The position numbers were made by a program, and so were the translations under genes. The notes beneath the pieces were generated by a model. It had not been told where the DNA came from, made no database searches, and worked only from the letters and a program-made list of their open reading frames with translations. A stretch of 64,000 bases of DNA from Fremontodendron californicum (taxonomy: Eukaryota; Streptophyta; Magnoliopsida; Malvales; Malvaceae): contig JAULJL010000018.1 of NCBI GenBank assembly GCA_030761205.1, positions 14,528,501 through 14,592,500 on the forward strand, written 5' to 3'. This document shows positions 33,085 through 44,670 of the stretch, piece after piece (positions within the stretch are counted from its first letter, which is position 1; the number at the start of each line of letters is the position of its first letter).

Positions 33085-33659
33085 TGTTGATGTCTATTTG
33101 TGTCGAGGTGGTGCTCCTAATGGTCTGAGGTCCTGTGAGCAAGGAAAGAGGGTCAGAGGGCACCGGATGTTGAGCTTCGGGACACGCTCTGATGCTTAAG
33201 TCAATATTTGGAGAAGAAGGTTTGAGAGAGAAATAGAGAAAGTGTTCTTAGAGAGAGAGAGATTACCTTGAGCAGTCCCCGAGTAAGCTATTTGTACTTG
33301 CTTGGGCGACTTACTGATTCCACGTGTCCGCCTCTGATTGGACATTGGGAATGAACAACCTCGAGAGGCCTCGCCGAGGAGACGACCGCATTTAATGCCC
33401 GTCGAGGAGAGGCTACTGCATTTAATGCCTTGCACTGCCCCAGGTGGACACCGAGGTGATTGTGAGATGACCGCTGGGAGAAGGGGAGGCGACCACGTGT
33501 CCGACGGTCCTGGCTTCCGATAGTCGTTGGGCTTGTTGGATCGGGCCTTGACTTTGGGGCCAGCTTGTTGGGCTTGCATGTGGTTCTATGGGTAGGGCAC
33601 CTTGGCGAACTAGGCCTTGTGAGCATGTCTGGCGGGCCTAAGGCCTGATGGGTCTAACA
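33085..33659 (-). repeat. Gypsy 3' LTR (minus strand)
   Basis: This is the direct repeat of 42733-43295. Both copies carry the same GAGGCCTCGCCGAGGAGAC-containing block and TTTAATGCC repeats. Minus-strand open frames of 112-127 residues inside it recur in the other LTR but have no recognisable domain. Confidence 0.93.
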
Positions 33660-33955
33660 ATTGCCCCCCAGGTGAGGTGGAGGTTATAAAGTGACTGACG
33701 GCAAGCTTGAAGTTCTGGGGCGAGAGAGTGTGGCGTGCTTAGTAGGTCGGGCGAGTGGCATTCGAATGACGTTTGTTATGGCTACCCGTTATGAATTTTT
33801 TTCGTAGAGCCAGTTTGACGCGACGTTTGATGTGGCCTCACATAATGACTGCTTTTAATTTTTGGGGCGTGCCATTCGAGGAGTGGCCATGTGTCGAGCA
33901 TTTACTTGCGAGATGAACGGCTTGGTTCCCAGCGTCGTCTTCAATGCGTCTCTTG
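33660..33955. other. Gypsy 3' untranslated region and polypurine tract
   Basis: The polypurine complement TTGCCCCCCAG (33661-33671) adjoins the LTR. The rest is non-coding and GC-moderate, and serves as the upstream promoter region of the antisense frame. Confidence 0.6.
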
Positions 33956-33964
33956 CTATAAATA
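33956..33964 (+). promoter_or_regulatory. TATA box upstream of the antisense ORF
   Basis: CTATAAATA lies about 250 bases before the ATG at 34213, on the strand opposite to the retroelement's own transcription. A leader follows with a candidate intron starting after ACTTAG at about 34116. No transcription can be shown from sequence alone. Confidence 0.6.
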
Positions 33965-34212
33965 AAGGAGTTGGGTCAGACCTGAGTCCCATTTGCTCTC
34001 CATTGTTGTCGAAGTGCTGCCTGTTTCGAAATAGACATGATTGTGCTCTGATTCAGCATTGCTCAGTTCCCGTGTAGCCATTTTTCGACGGTGGGAGAAA
34101 GTTCGCACTGACTTAGGTACATTTTGGGTTTTGGTTCTTGTTTTTGTTTTGATTTTTGCGTCCGTTTGTGGTGGTTTGGGTGTTGTATTGGTGGGTGTCA
34201 AGATTTTATAAA

Positions 34213-35134
34213 ATGGTGATGAGTGATAGCGACGGTTCCGCGACGTTGGATGGGATAGAGGGGAAGTCTTACGGCAGTGGTCGGAATATCGATGAGGTTT
34301 TGGATGAGATTGACCGTGATATTGTAGAGAGGGCCAGTGTGGCTGCTGATAATGATGTTGGATTGAGTGGTGGTACGGGGGTCATTAATGGTGGTACTGC
34401 AGGGGTAGACCAAACGTCACCTTAAGAGAGGGAGGGGGCTGCTGCTGATGATGATGGAATGGACTGGAATGATGACATTCCTTGTACGATGGACGCCGAG
34501 CAGATTGGCGCATTGCCGTTAACTCTTGGCATCTATATCCCCAATTATCGATACGAGTTTTACATGCCCGTCGAGGGTCGACGTCCTAGCCAAATTGAGA
34601 ATGATGGGAAGAATGTGATCTTCTTTGAGCATATGTTCAAAGGGGGCTACCACCTGCCCTTGAACCCTTTCTTCGCCACTTGCCTCGAAGAGTATGGGTT
34701 CACTGGTGCTCAACTGATAGGGTCTTCATGGCCTGTCATGATGGCCTACTTGCTTGACTATCAGAAGAGGGGCGAAGATCCCCTATACGCCGTCTTTTGC
34801 AACTTGTACCAGTTGAAGCTGAAGAAGGATGGCTACTGCTATCTGAGTGCTCGCCATAGGGTGGTTGTAAAGAAGGCTCCCAATAACAACCACATCAAAA
34901 GGTCATAATTTTTTTGCTGCCGAGCTGAAGTTGGAAAGGGACTGGGGCTTCCCCGTGAAGTGGTGCTTGCCCCCAAAGGATCTGCAGAAAAGTATTGTGG
35001 GTATGGACGACTTAGAGAGGGATCAGTTTGACTACTACATGGGACATAAAATTGGGAGGAGACCGTAATGGACACCCTCATCTATAAGTACTGTCTGGAG
35101 AATACCAGCGTAAGTAGAGTGGCGGCCAAGTTCA
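34213..35134 (+). pseudogene. Antisense extra ORF, putative gypsy-type transposon protein (PF04195-like)
   Basis: The frame starts at ATG 34213 (MVMSDSDGSATLDG) with an acidic, glycine-rich N-terminus. A single in-frame TAA at 34423-34425 interrupts it, and the frame then runs open to 34908. The second part contains YRYEFYMPVEGRRPSQ and then FKGGYHLPLNPFFATCLEE and GAQLIGSSWPVMMAYLL, a pattern I recognise from plant 'putative gypsy type transposon' proteins (usually PLPPF...FGVAPGQL...NSW). After a frameshift near 34905 it continues (AELKLERDWGFPVKW) until the copia insertion at 35135. The biochemical function is unknown. Tat-group elements are known to carry such extra frames, sometimes antisense, between pol and the 3' LTR, which is this position. 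Confidence 0.75.
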
Positions 35135-36794
35135 TGTTGGGATTCGGCTCATGCTCAAACAGAGATAATGTATAATTTAATCATCAAGTTAAACATACAA
35201 TGCAGAAGAATAAAATAAAACAAAGAGAATACCGAATCCCTCCAAGGATCTGCCTATGAATTCACAATGATCAGGCAGTCAAGAACAGATAATAATCAAA
35301 ATCACATACCTCTATTTTGAAGATTGCCGAATCCTTAAGACAGATTCTTGATGTTCTTGTTCTTGTACACAAAGCTCGCTTGTCAAAAACCAAAGTCTTC
35401 CAATTGTCCGACCTCTAACAGATTATCTGAAAGCCTTCACAAGGTTGAGATTATGTTTTGCCAAGACGATGCTAGTAGTCTAAGTTGTGAGAAACCTTCA
35501 TCCTCTTCCTTGGTTAGCCAAAATTAATTAGAAGAATCGAATTCCTCTTCCTTGCCTTGCTATTCGGCCGAAACACTCTTAGGGGGGAGTGAGGCGCTGA
35601 TTCCAGGGTTTCATTAAGGGGGAGGCGGCAACAACATTAGCCTATATGTAAGTAGGTTTAGTGTATGCCAACTATTGGACTAACTGCACTAAAGCTTTTA
35701 TACATATTATTAAATATTCACAATAAGCCCACAACACTTAATGAATATTTAATATGGCCCAAACTCATTTTAATTTCATTAATCACCTTTTATGTGTGAC
35801 CCATTAGGCCCTTAACATGTTGGCAATAAATATAATAAATTCAATTAAGAATTTCCTCTTTATATTTATAGATCATGAGAGGCATCTAGTAATGCATCAT
35901 GACCACCCAAATGCCAAGAGAGTCATCAAGCTTCGACTAGCCTTTCGTGTACAATATGTCTGTGTAATTCGATCCCTTCATCAAATATCCCTGGATCTGA
36001 AAGAGCATGGTTCAATGTCTATTATTAACCCATTCCATATTCGATCTGCAGCTTTAATATTAACTCCTTAAGTATTGCCTTGGCCAAGGACTTCCATAAG
36101 TTAATATAAGCCAGACACATGTGAGATATGACCCCTTAATCACTTGGGGTGATGAATCCTCTCTAGACCACTCATTCATCTTCGTATGCTTCATGTCATA
36201 CCCAATAACACCCTACCATAAGCATCCTCATGATTGGGACCCGTTCGTGATGAAATCTAAGTATGACAGTTCACATACAAGATGACCTGGTGTCATAAGT
36301 CAAAGGATTACTTACACTATTGACACATGAGAGTATTTTTCCATAGACACTTGAGTGAAATACCAAATAGAACTCTCATAGCGGGTCATGTTCAGTGAAC
36401 TTGTTCAACTAACAAGCACCCATATGTTATCCCCAAGCATCTCTATACTTTCAACCTATGAGATCAGTTGCATACATCAAGTGCATGAAGGCTTAACATA
36501 TGCCAGTCTTTGAGCATTGTTAATGCCCTCTCTTGACAATACAATGACCATGAATAGTTTAGAAACACGACATTGATGCATAAGGATCCTCATAATTGTA
36601 ACACCTTACAATTCCTTTGCAATGCCATTGTGTCTCATGGGCTTTAGCTTCATAAGTCATTTATAACAATTATAATAATACTTATGGATAAAGAAACCTC
36701 AATTATAATTAATAAACTATAATGTGCAATACATGAATATATAAATAGTGTTTTACAAGCCTAACTAGATTGGCTTGTAAGGCTTACACCAACA
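35135..36794 (-). repeat. Nested copia 3' LTR (complete)
   Basis: This long LTR of 1660 bases is bounded by TG...CA and followed by the polypurine complement. No TSD can be checked because the other end of the element is deleted. Confidence 0.9.
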
Positions 36795-36959
36795 ATCTCC
36801 CACTAGCACTAAAGCCAATCTCCCATGTACTTAAGCCCATGTCCTTCCATGTGACGATTGTGTTTCTGCTGGGACAGAACCTTAGTGGGTAACTTTTTTC
36901 ATGTTAATGTCACCTCTTTCAATGATTACACTAATCAGGTGAAACTGTCGTAGTATATG

Positions 36960-37260
36960 TATGGATCAACGATGAGACCTTGGTTCCTTAGCTTGCGCTA
37001 TGGCTCCATTGTTATCACAGTAAAGTGGTACTGGATCAACAATGCTCGGAACCAACCAAGTTCTTTAATGAACTTCCTGATCAAAACAACCTCCTTCGTT
37101 GCTTCAAACGAGGAGATATACTCGGCTTTGGTTGTAGAATCTACAGTCATCTCTAGTTTGGAACCTTTCCAACTGATTGTGCCAAGATTCAAGGTAAATA
37201 TATAATTACACTACGATTTACTGTCATCCTAATAAGATTAGAAGTCAGCATTTGTATAAC
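36960..37260 (-). pseudogene. Nested copia RNase H
   Basis: The open piece 36998-37192 reads MNLGTISWKGSKLEMTVDST and then KAEYISSFEATKEVVLIRKF, the usual active-site Glu region (T-x-A-E-Y). The following block near 36960-37000 with the CDN-type motif is frame-shifted. Confidence 0.85.
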
Positions 37261-37334
37261 CCTTAACTTGGAGTTCAGTCCCTCCATAGATCAAGAAAAT
37301 ATCCTTAATGCTTCTCAAGTACTTAGGATATTCT

Positions 37335-38260
37335 TCACAGCAGTCCAGTGACTATCACCACGAATGCCCTCTTGTATCTGCTCATGACAGTCAGAGCGTA
37401 TGACACAACTGGTCTAGTGCACAACATAGCATACATGATAAATCCAATTGTCGAAGCATATGGAATCCTATCGACCTGTGTCCTTTCATCTAATGTTTTA
37501 GGACACATCTCTTTCAAGAGATGTATGCTATGCAACATAGGCAAGTTACCTTTTTTGAAGGTATCCATGCTAAACCTTTTAGCACCTTGTCTATTTAAGT
37601 GGATTTGGAGAATCCAAGTAGCCTTTTTCGATATATCTCTGTAGATCTTAATTCCCAGAATCAATGCTACTTCTCCCAAATCCATCATGGAGAATTGTTT
37701 GGATAGCCAGACCTCAATCGTCTGTAGCATAGGTACAATATTTCCTATAATCAATATGTCGTCAACATGTAGCATCAGGAAACACCTGCCAGTCCATTTA
37801 CCTTCTTATAAACACATGGATCATCGGGATTCTAGATAAAATCATATCCTTGGATCGTTTCATCAATTCTGATGTTCCAGCTCTGAGATGCTTGCATTAT
37901 GCAACGCATCACATTCCATTAGAAAACCATATTTCACTGGATCATGTCTATCCTCACTAGACATTCGAAGTACTTGTGTTTCTTGAGCATTAGTCCGAGC
38001 ATCCAATGCCTCGACCAATGGCTCAGGTTCCGAGGGAATGTTAGGTTGTGGTTCTTGAACTTCTTCAAGATCTATTTTACTCCCACTGAATCCTTCTAGT
38101 AGAAACTATTTCTATAGAAAAGCAGCGTGTTTTGACCCAAACACCTTTTGATCAGTAGAACAGTAAAAGTAATATCCCATTGTCTCTTTAGGATATCCCA
38201 CAAACTTACATTTTTTTGATCTAGCTCCCAGCTTATCAGAAGGTATTTGCTTCACATAAG
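37335..38260 (-). pseudogene. Nested copia reverse transcriptase
   Basis: The piece 37335-37775 (146 residues) begins MLHVDDILIIGN, the catalytic region in which the usual Tyr of YVDD is His. It continues with QFSMMDLGEVALILGIKI and IPYASTIGFIMYAMLCTRP. Two further pieces upstream (to about 38260), separated by stops, contain the earlier RT blocks. Confidence 0.88.
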
Positions 38261-38270
38261 CAGTACATCC

Positions 38271-38825
38271 CTAAATCTTTAGATAAGATAAGTATGACTT
38301 CTTGCCATTCCATATCTCATATGGTACCTTATCTACGGACTTGCTTGGAACCCTATTTATAAGGTAACCTGCAGTTTCAAAGGCATATCCCCAAAAGGAT
38401 ATCGAAAGGTTAGCCTTAGACATCATGGACCAAACCATGTCAAACAAGGTTCGATTTCTCTTTTCGTATACTCCGCTATGCTGAGGAGTTTCAGGTGGAG
38501 TCCATTGCGACAGAATTCCATTATCTGTCAAATGATCCAAGAAATCATGACTTAAATATTCTCTTCCTCGATCCGATCTAAGAGCTTGAATATTTTTCCC
38601 AGTTTGTTTCTCTACTTCAGCTTTGAACTCTTTGAACTTTTCAAAAGCTTCAGACTTTTATCTCATCAGATACACATTACCATATCTAGAATGATCATTG
38701 ATAAAGGTTATGAAGTATGAGAAATTACCCCTAGCAGCTGTGTTTAGTGGCCCACATACATTTGAATGTATAAAGCCCAATAAAACACCAGCTCTTTCAC
38801 CCTTTCCAGTAAAGAGAGTCTTGGT
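38271..38825 (-). pseudogene. Nested copia integrase
   Basis: The piece 38271-38540 encodes GILSQWTPPETPQHSGVYEK and then RNRTLFDMVWSMMS and LINRVPSKSVDKVPYEIW. In most copia integrases the motif reads PGTPQHNGVSERRN, so the catalytic Glu is in the YEKRN stretch. The rest of the core, towards 38825, is present in other frames. Confidence 0.87.
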
Positions 38826-39628
38826 CATATCTTACCAAGGAGACAACATTCACATGTCCAATATGATTCATAATCAAAGGGTTCCAAATAACCATGTTTA
38901 TGCAATTTGGAAATCCTTGTCTCATTAATATTACCAAGTCTACAGTTCCAGATGTAAGTCTTACTTGGATCATCCTTTCTTGCTTTCTTGACATTTATAT
39001 TGAACATAGGCATCCTTGGATCCAAAACATATAATCTATTATGTAATGTTGCCGATCCATAGTGAATGTCTTTAAGAATGATGGAGCAAATATTGCCCTT
39101 CATTCTTATCTCAAAACCATCATTAACAGTGAGGTATGATATCAAAATGATGTTTCTAGACAAGACTGGAACAAAGTAACAATCTTTCAGTTCTAATTTC
39201 ATGCCAGATGGCAAAGATAAAGTACATGTTCCAACGGCCAATGCTGCAACTTTTGCACCATTGCCTACTCTTAGAACTACTTCATCCTTGCTCAACTTTC
39301 CACTTCCTTTCAACATCGCTATGTCATTACATAGATGTGAACCGCATCCTGAATCAATTATCCAAGAATTGGATTTAACAGTAGAAAGATTCAGTTCAAT
39401 CACAAACACAGTCAACCCAGAAACTTCTATAAGTTCTTCTTGACTTGTCAAGTGAGCAACCTTCCTTTCATTGAGAACGCTTCTCAATCTCATGTACCAA
39501 TCTAAACATTTTGGACTAATGGCATTCATAATGCCGTGCAGTATAGTTAATGTATTAACCATTTTCAACAACATAATATGGAAAAAAGTATATAAATCAG
39601 TTATATTCATGCATTTATACCAATTCAC
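38825..39628 (-). pseudogene. Nested copia protease and GAG-pre-integrase
   Basis: This is the longest intact frame of the element (267 residues). It contains WIIDSGCGSHLCND, the aspartic protease active site D-S-G, then LPSGMKLELKDCYFVPVLSR, and the GAG-pre-integrase segment WNCRLGNINETRISKLHKHG with CECCLLGKI at the C-terminus. The frame ends just before the integrase core. The protease core motifs look intact even though gag is missing. Confidence 0.9.
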
Positions 39629-39639
39629 GATGAGGTATT

Positions 39640-41417
39640 AAATCTCTTATTGGTTCTCCCACTAATTTTTCGAGATAATAGCCCTCACTATTATTCGGAA
39701 ATCTCATCAAGGTATTTCTAGTGGGTTAGGATCCCTTTCAACATGTTGCAACCTTGAGTGCCTTAACAAATTACAACAAGCCTAGTTGGGTAGATAACAT
39801 AGCTTATCAATTGCATTTCTATGAAACTCCTAGATCAGTTAGGTGATAACTCTTTGTCTAAGCACATCATATGTACTTCGCCTAACTATGCCTCTAATAC
39901 CATGCGATCAAGTTTTGCGCATCCGGACAACATAGCATTAGTTGAGTAAGACCCAACTTCATAACTCAAACATATTCATACAGTAGTTTGACTCTAAGTG
40001 ATTCAATAAGCCTCCTACTGGAAGAACTCTGGTTATCTTGTTATGATGATGGAAGGTAACTTTATCATGCGAAACATGTGACTCAATATTGTAAAGAGGG
40101 ATTTCCTTTTTCTTTTAAGTCTCATCATAATAAACATTCATAGCATTTATAATAGCGCATAAAATAAATCTATAACATGCTTTCTATTTGGATGATTATA
40201 GACTTATCTAATCTAATTTCCTTGAGCCATCAAAGGGAATTAGTTGGTCAAATTCCTAGGTGATTACATACATAGTCTTCAAAGCTTGCCTGTAATCTCC
40301 TTATCTTCATGGCGCCTATCTTCATCTTCAAGTTACAAAAATTATTCCTAACTAATCCTAATTTTACACTTTGATGTAACTAATTACATTTGTAATAAAA
40401 AAACCTCAAGTTACATATGAGGGGAGTTAGGTGAGGAAAGAATTTTTACAACTCCAAAAAATGAGAGATAAGGTAGGGAACGCAGTCCCTATTTAATTTA
40501 ATAAAAATCGTAAAATTAAATTCAACCATCCACAATCATATTGGGCCTAAGTCCATAATCACCCCATACATTCACAAACAATTTATGAACATATAAATCA
40601 TGCTTTAATCTCTAATTACCATCATTGATTATATTGATCCATAATTTAATTCAAAGAAAATAATAAACATTTATTCTAATCTCATTAGAATAAATCCTAA
40701 TCCAATTAGGATTATTTCCTTTAATCAAATTATTATCTCATTAATAATTTAATTGAATATTCATGTAAATTCTTATTTTGGTGATTTAATTAATTTAACA
40801 ATATTACCATAATTACTAATTTTAGTGTAGTATCTCAACTAGGATACTACAACATTAGTAACTTCATATTGCTAAAATTCATAAGATGTGAGAATCTGAT
40901 AGAAGCGAAAAACCCTAGCAAGGGAGGCACAGGCCATGGACATTAAGAGTTGCCGCCGCCTCCTCACCTCCCTAGGGCTGTCTATCCACTTTTCACAGCT
41001 TCCAACTTTTCAATGCTAAATCAGTTTTATGATTTTTCAGGCTTGCCAAGAACAATTCTAAGCAATTTTAAATCCTAAAAATCATTAAAACACGCATTAA
41101 AAATCAGCCAAGAAAAATCTACAAGTTTTTCTCACTAAAATCACTAAATTTGCACAAAGCAGGCTAAACAGTTTTCAATCGCTACCAAACTTTCGCTAGT
41201 TGCATTAATCAGTTTAAAACAATTTTAAACCAATCAATCAACGAGAATTCACCATGATTAACTGCTGCCTTCACCGAAACACTACAAGTGCAAATTCTCA
41301 CAAATTCGGTTAGTGACAATCGGATCAAAATAACTCAAAGAACAAAACAATTTTGTTAAAGGTAACAATCAAGGCATAGATCGTATAGGAATAACATAAG
41401 CGAGGCTCTTATACCAC
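39640..41417 (-). other. Non-coding leader of the nested copia, no gag found
   Basis: Between the protease fragment and the PBS there are 1.8 kb in which I recognise no Gag motif, zinc knuckle or long frame on either strand. The left part has an ATGATACCA-like plant leader style and the rest is AT-rich. The PBS complement lies at 41405-41417 (GGCTCTTATACCA). Either gag was lost or the copy was already defective. Confidence 0.6.
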
Positions 41418-41998
41418 TGTTGGGATTCGGCTCATGCTCAAACAAAGATAATGTATAATTTAATCATCAAGTTAAACATACAACGCAACGGAATAAAATA
41501 AAATAAAACAAAAAGAATACGAAATCCCTCCAAGGATCTGCCTATGAATTCAAAACGACTAGGCTGTCAAGAACAGATAACAATCAAAATCACATACCTC
41601 TATTTTGAAGATTGCCGAATTCTCAAGACAGATTCTTGATGTTCTTGTTCTTGTACAAAAAGCTCGCTTGTCGAAAACCAAAGTCGTCCAATTGTCTAAC
41701 CTCTGATAGTATTCCATACAGGTGATCTGAAAGCCTTCACAAGGTTGAGATTATGTTTTTCCAAGACGATGCGAGTAGTCTAGGTTGTGAGAAACCTTCC
41801 TCTTCTTCCTTGGTTAGCCAAAATTAATTAGAAGAATCAAATTCCTCTTTCTTATTTTGCTATTCGACTGAAACACTCTTAGGGGGGAGTGAGGCATCGA
41901 TTCCAGGGTTTCATTAAAGGGGGAGGCGGAAAAAACATTAGCCTATATATAAGTAGGTTTAGTTTATGCCAACTATTGGACTAACTACACTAAAGCCT
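41418..41998 (-). repeat. Nested copia 5' LTR, truncated
   Basis: The first 580 bases match 35135-35712 closely. Similarity ends after the sequence ACTAAAGC and is replaced by gypsy gag-like sequence. Confidence 0.9.
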
Positions 41999-42732
41999 AT
42001 ATCTGGGCCTCGACAGCGCCCACAATGGTTTCTTTATTGGCGGACGGGTGTTGTTCATTCTGGGGTCTTTCCTTAGAGCACTATCCCCGTTTTGTCTATG
42101 CGCCCTGCTTACAGCTGTTCGATGGCTGCCTCGATATAACGAGCTGGAAGAGTCCTCTTCTTGGTTATCATTGCTCTTTTGGATTTGTCGGGTGTTTTGA
42201 TTGGTTTGTCTCGCAGCCTGTTGTTGCCCAACCAACTGTGCCTAGAGGGCCTGTATCTAGTTCATGAGCATTTGATACGTCGGGACGACGTATGGTAGTG
42301 TTGGGGGGTAGAAGGTGGTTTTGGGTGTTTGGATGGTGGGCTTGAGCACTGTTAGGGGTCTTGTGGTAGTGTGGCTGGTGTATTTTCTTGGCCAGCTGGT
42401 GGGGGGTCGGTTTTAGGAACGAAGGAAATGCTCGCCTGTCCTACGGCATTAAGCTGGGTTTCTAAGGGGTGGTTGGGGGAAGATCTCGTGTCAGAGTCGG
42501 GAAGATGGAGAATGCCAGAGAGGCAGCTGTGAGTAGGTTTTTGTAGTAGTTCTGGGGGTAATATGGTGGTTGGGGCCAGAAGTTGGATAGGTAGGGTGTT
42601 TGGTAGCTGGTGCCAGGTCCTGGCGAGTTGAGGAAGGTTCGGGGGGTGGAGAATGGAAGCTACCCATAACCGGGTGTGGAGGAGTTTGTGTTGGGGGGAT
42701 GACGCTTGTCGTTTCCCACAAACGGCGCCAAA
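41999..42732 (-). pseudogene. Gypsy gag 5' part and primer-binding site
   Basis: On the minus strand, proline- and serine-rich sequence (MGSFHSPPPEPSSTRQ from about 42657) is followed by Gln-rich sequence (MVGQQQAARQTNQNTR, 41990-42235). This is typical of the N-terminal region of Tat-group Gag. The PBS complement CCCACAAACGGCGCCAAA ends at the LTR. Frameshifts are present, and the frame ends at the copia LTR junction near 41999. Confidence 0.65.
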
Positions 42733-43295
42733 TGTTGATGTTTATTTGTGTCGAGGTGGTGCTCCTGGTGGTCTGAGGTCTTGCGAGCAAAGAAAGAGGG
42801 TCAGAGGGCACCGGAGGTTGAGCTCCGAGACACGCTCCAATCCTTAAGTTAGTATTTGGAGAAGAAATTCTGAGAGTGTTCTTAGAGAGAGAGAGATTAC
42901 CTTGAGCAGTCCCCGAGTGGGCTATTTATAACTGCTTGGGCGACTTGCTGATTTCACGTGTCCGCCTTTGGTTGGAAATTGGGAGTGAGCGGCCTCGGGG
43001 GGCCTCGCCGAGGAGACGGCCATATTTAATGTCCGTTGAGGAGAGGCTGTTGCATTTAATGCCCTGCATTGCCCCAGGTGGGCGCCAAGATAACTGGTGA
43101 CATAACTACTGGGAGAAAGGGAGGCAACCACGTGTTTGGGGGTCTTAGCTTCCGATAATCGTTGGGCTTGTTGGATCGAGCCTTGACTTTGGGGCCAGCT
43201 TGTTGGGCTTGCATGTGGTTCTATGGGTAGAGGCACCTTGGAGGACTAGGCCTTATGAGCATGTAAGGCAAGCTTGAGGCCTGATGGGTCTAACA
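42733..43295 (-). repeat. Gypsy 5' LTR (minus strand)
   Basis: This is the direct repeat of 33085-33659, followed by TSD AATAT. Confidence 0.93.
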
Positions 43296-44670
43296 AATAT
43301 AATACACTAAATTATATACACTAATTCCATTTAATTTATTTAAGTTAATTTTCAAAAATCGAATTGAATTAATTGATAATCAAAAAATTCTAAAATTCTT
43401 TATCAATTATCTATTGAAATTATTTCAATGACCGACCGATTAATCAAAAAATTTCAATTCAGATGGCGTTTGGTGCCTTCCTAGGAATCACATTCCATGG
43501 AATGTGATTCCTAAGAGTGTGATTCCTGAAAATGTAACTTTACAGCGTTTGGTATACATGGATTAGTGCTGATTAAAATCCTAAAAATGTGATGGTAATT
43601 TTTGAAATTACCTTTATCAGAAAAATATAAATTTTGTTAATTTTAAAATTTTTCTGTGATATTTATTATTAACAAATATTTGTACTATATATTTAAAAAT
43701 AATATTTTAATTGATAATTTGAGTTACTTTTAAGATAAATTTTTTTTATTAATAATAAATTTTCGAAATTACTCTCATGTAGTTGAAAAATTAAAAAGCT
43801 GACACAAATTAAATATTATTTAAATATTTTAATGATATTTATTATTAATAAACATTTGTACTAAATATTTTAAAATAATATTTTAATTAGTAATTAGAGT
43901 TATTTTTATGATAAAAAAATATTTGTTAATAATAAATTTTCGAAATTACTCTCATGTGGTTTAAAAATTAAAAGACTATATGCAAATTAAATATTATTTA
44001 AATATTTTAATGATATTTATTATTAACAAATATTTGTACTAAATGTTTAAAAATAATATTTTAATTGGTAATTTGAGTAATTTTTATGATAAAAAATATT
44101 TGTTAATAATAAATTTTCGAAATTACTCTCATTAAAAGACTATATGCAAATTAAATATTATTTAAATATTTTAATGATATTTATTATTAACAAATATTTG
44201 TACTAAATATATAAAAATAATATTTCAATTGGTAATTTGAGTTACTTTTATGATAAAAAATGTTTGTTAATAATAAATTTTCGAAATTACTCTCAAGTAA
44301 TTAAAAAATTAAAAGGCTAGATGCAAATTAAATATTATTTAAATATTTTAATAATATTTATTATTAATAAATATTTGTACTAAATATTTTAAAATAATAT
44401 TTCAATTGATAATTTTAAATCAAATAGGAAGAGAATAATTTTTTTCTTAACATTTTTTTAAGTTTTCAACTACATGGAAAATTTACTTTCCCACCAATTC
44501 TCATGGGAATCACATTCCAATATTTGTGAGAAAGTAACTCTCCAAGAAAAGTTACATTGCCACGGAAATTAGCAGTCTTAATATACTAAACATGAAAATC
44601 ACATTTCCATCAATTACTTTTCATAAAAAGAGATCACTTTTCTTCATACCAAATATCCACTCAATATAAT
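43296..44670. other. AT-rich spacer, possible MITE
   Basis: No gene was seen. A possible terminal sequence GGCGTTTGGTGCCTTCC lies at about 43466, with a weakly matching inverted counterpart near 44640-44660 (CTTCATACCAAATATCCAC), as in some Harbinger-like or hAT-like MITEs. A short palindrome AATCACATTCCATGGAATGTGATT occurs near 43487-43510. The interior is a tandem array. Confidence 0.5.
43670..44425 (+). repeat. ~177-bp AT-rich tandem repeat, about 4 units
   Basis: The landmark TTTTCGAAATTACTCTC recurs with CGA at 43764, 43941, 44118 and 44282, giving spacings of 177, 177 and 164 bases. Each unit also has TAAATATTATTTAAATATT and ATTTATTATTAAYAAATATT. Confidence 0.9.

Larger units (their letters stand above)
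35135..41998 (-). mobile_element. Ty1/copia element nested in the gypsy element, 5' LTR truncated
   Basis: The left LTR (35135-36794, 1.66 kb) starts TGTTGGGATTCGG and ends ACACCAACA. The right LTR starts at 41418 with the same sequence but stops matching at about 41998, having lost roughly 1.08 kb. The PBS complement CTTATACCA adjoins the right LTR and the polypurine complement ATCTCCCACTAGC adjoins the left LTR, so it reads leftward. RNase H, RT, integrase and protease are present; gag is not recognisable. The missing LTR part and the missing host gypsy pol probably went in one deletion. Confidence 0.9.
33080..43300 (-). mobile_element. Ty3/gypsy element with antisense extra ORF, pol deleted
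   Basis: The element 33085-43295 is flanked by TSD AATAT (33080-33084 and 43296-43300). LTRs of 575 and 563 bases start TGTTGATGT and end GTCTAACA on the plus strand. Inside the right LTR is the PBS complement TTTCCCACAAACGGCGCCAA; inside the left LTR is the polypurine complement TTGCCCCCCAG. It therefore reads leftward. Only a gag-like 5' part and the 3' untranslated region remain, with a copia element between them. The antisense frame in the 3' region and the PBS style fit the Tat (Retand/Grande-like) group, but without pol this is an inference. Confidence 0.9.

Noticed and set aside
33196..33626. Overlapping 112-127-residue minus frames
   Set aside because: They lie inside an LTR; a related frame in the other LTR (42922-43236) reflects LTR identity, and no domain is recognisable.
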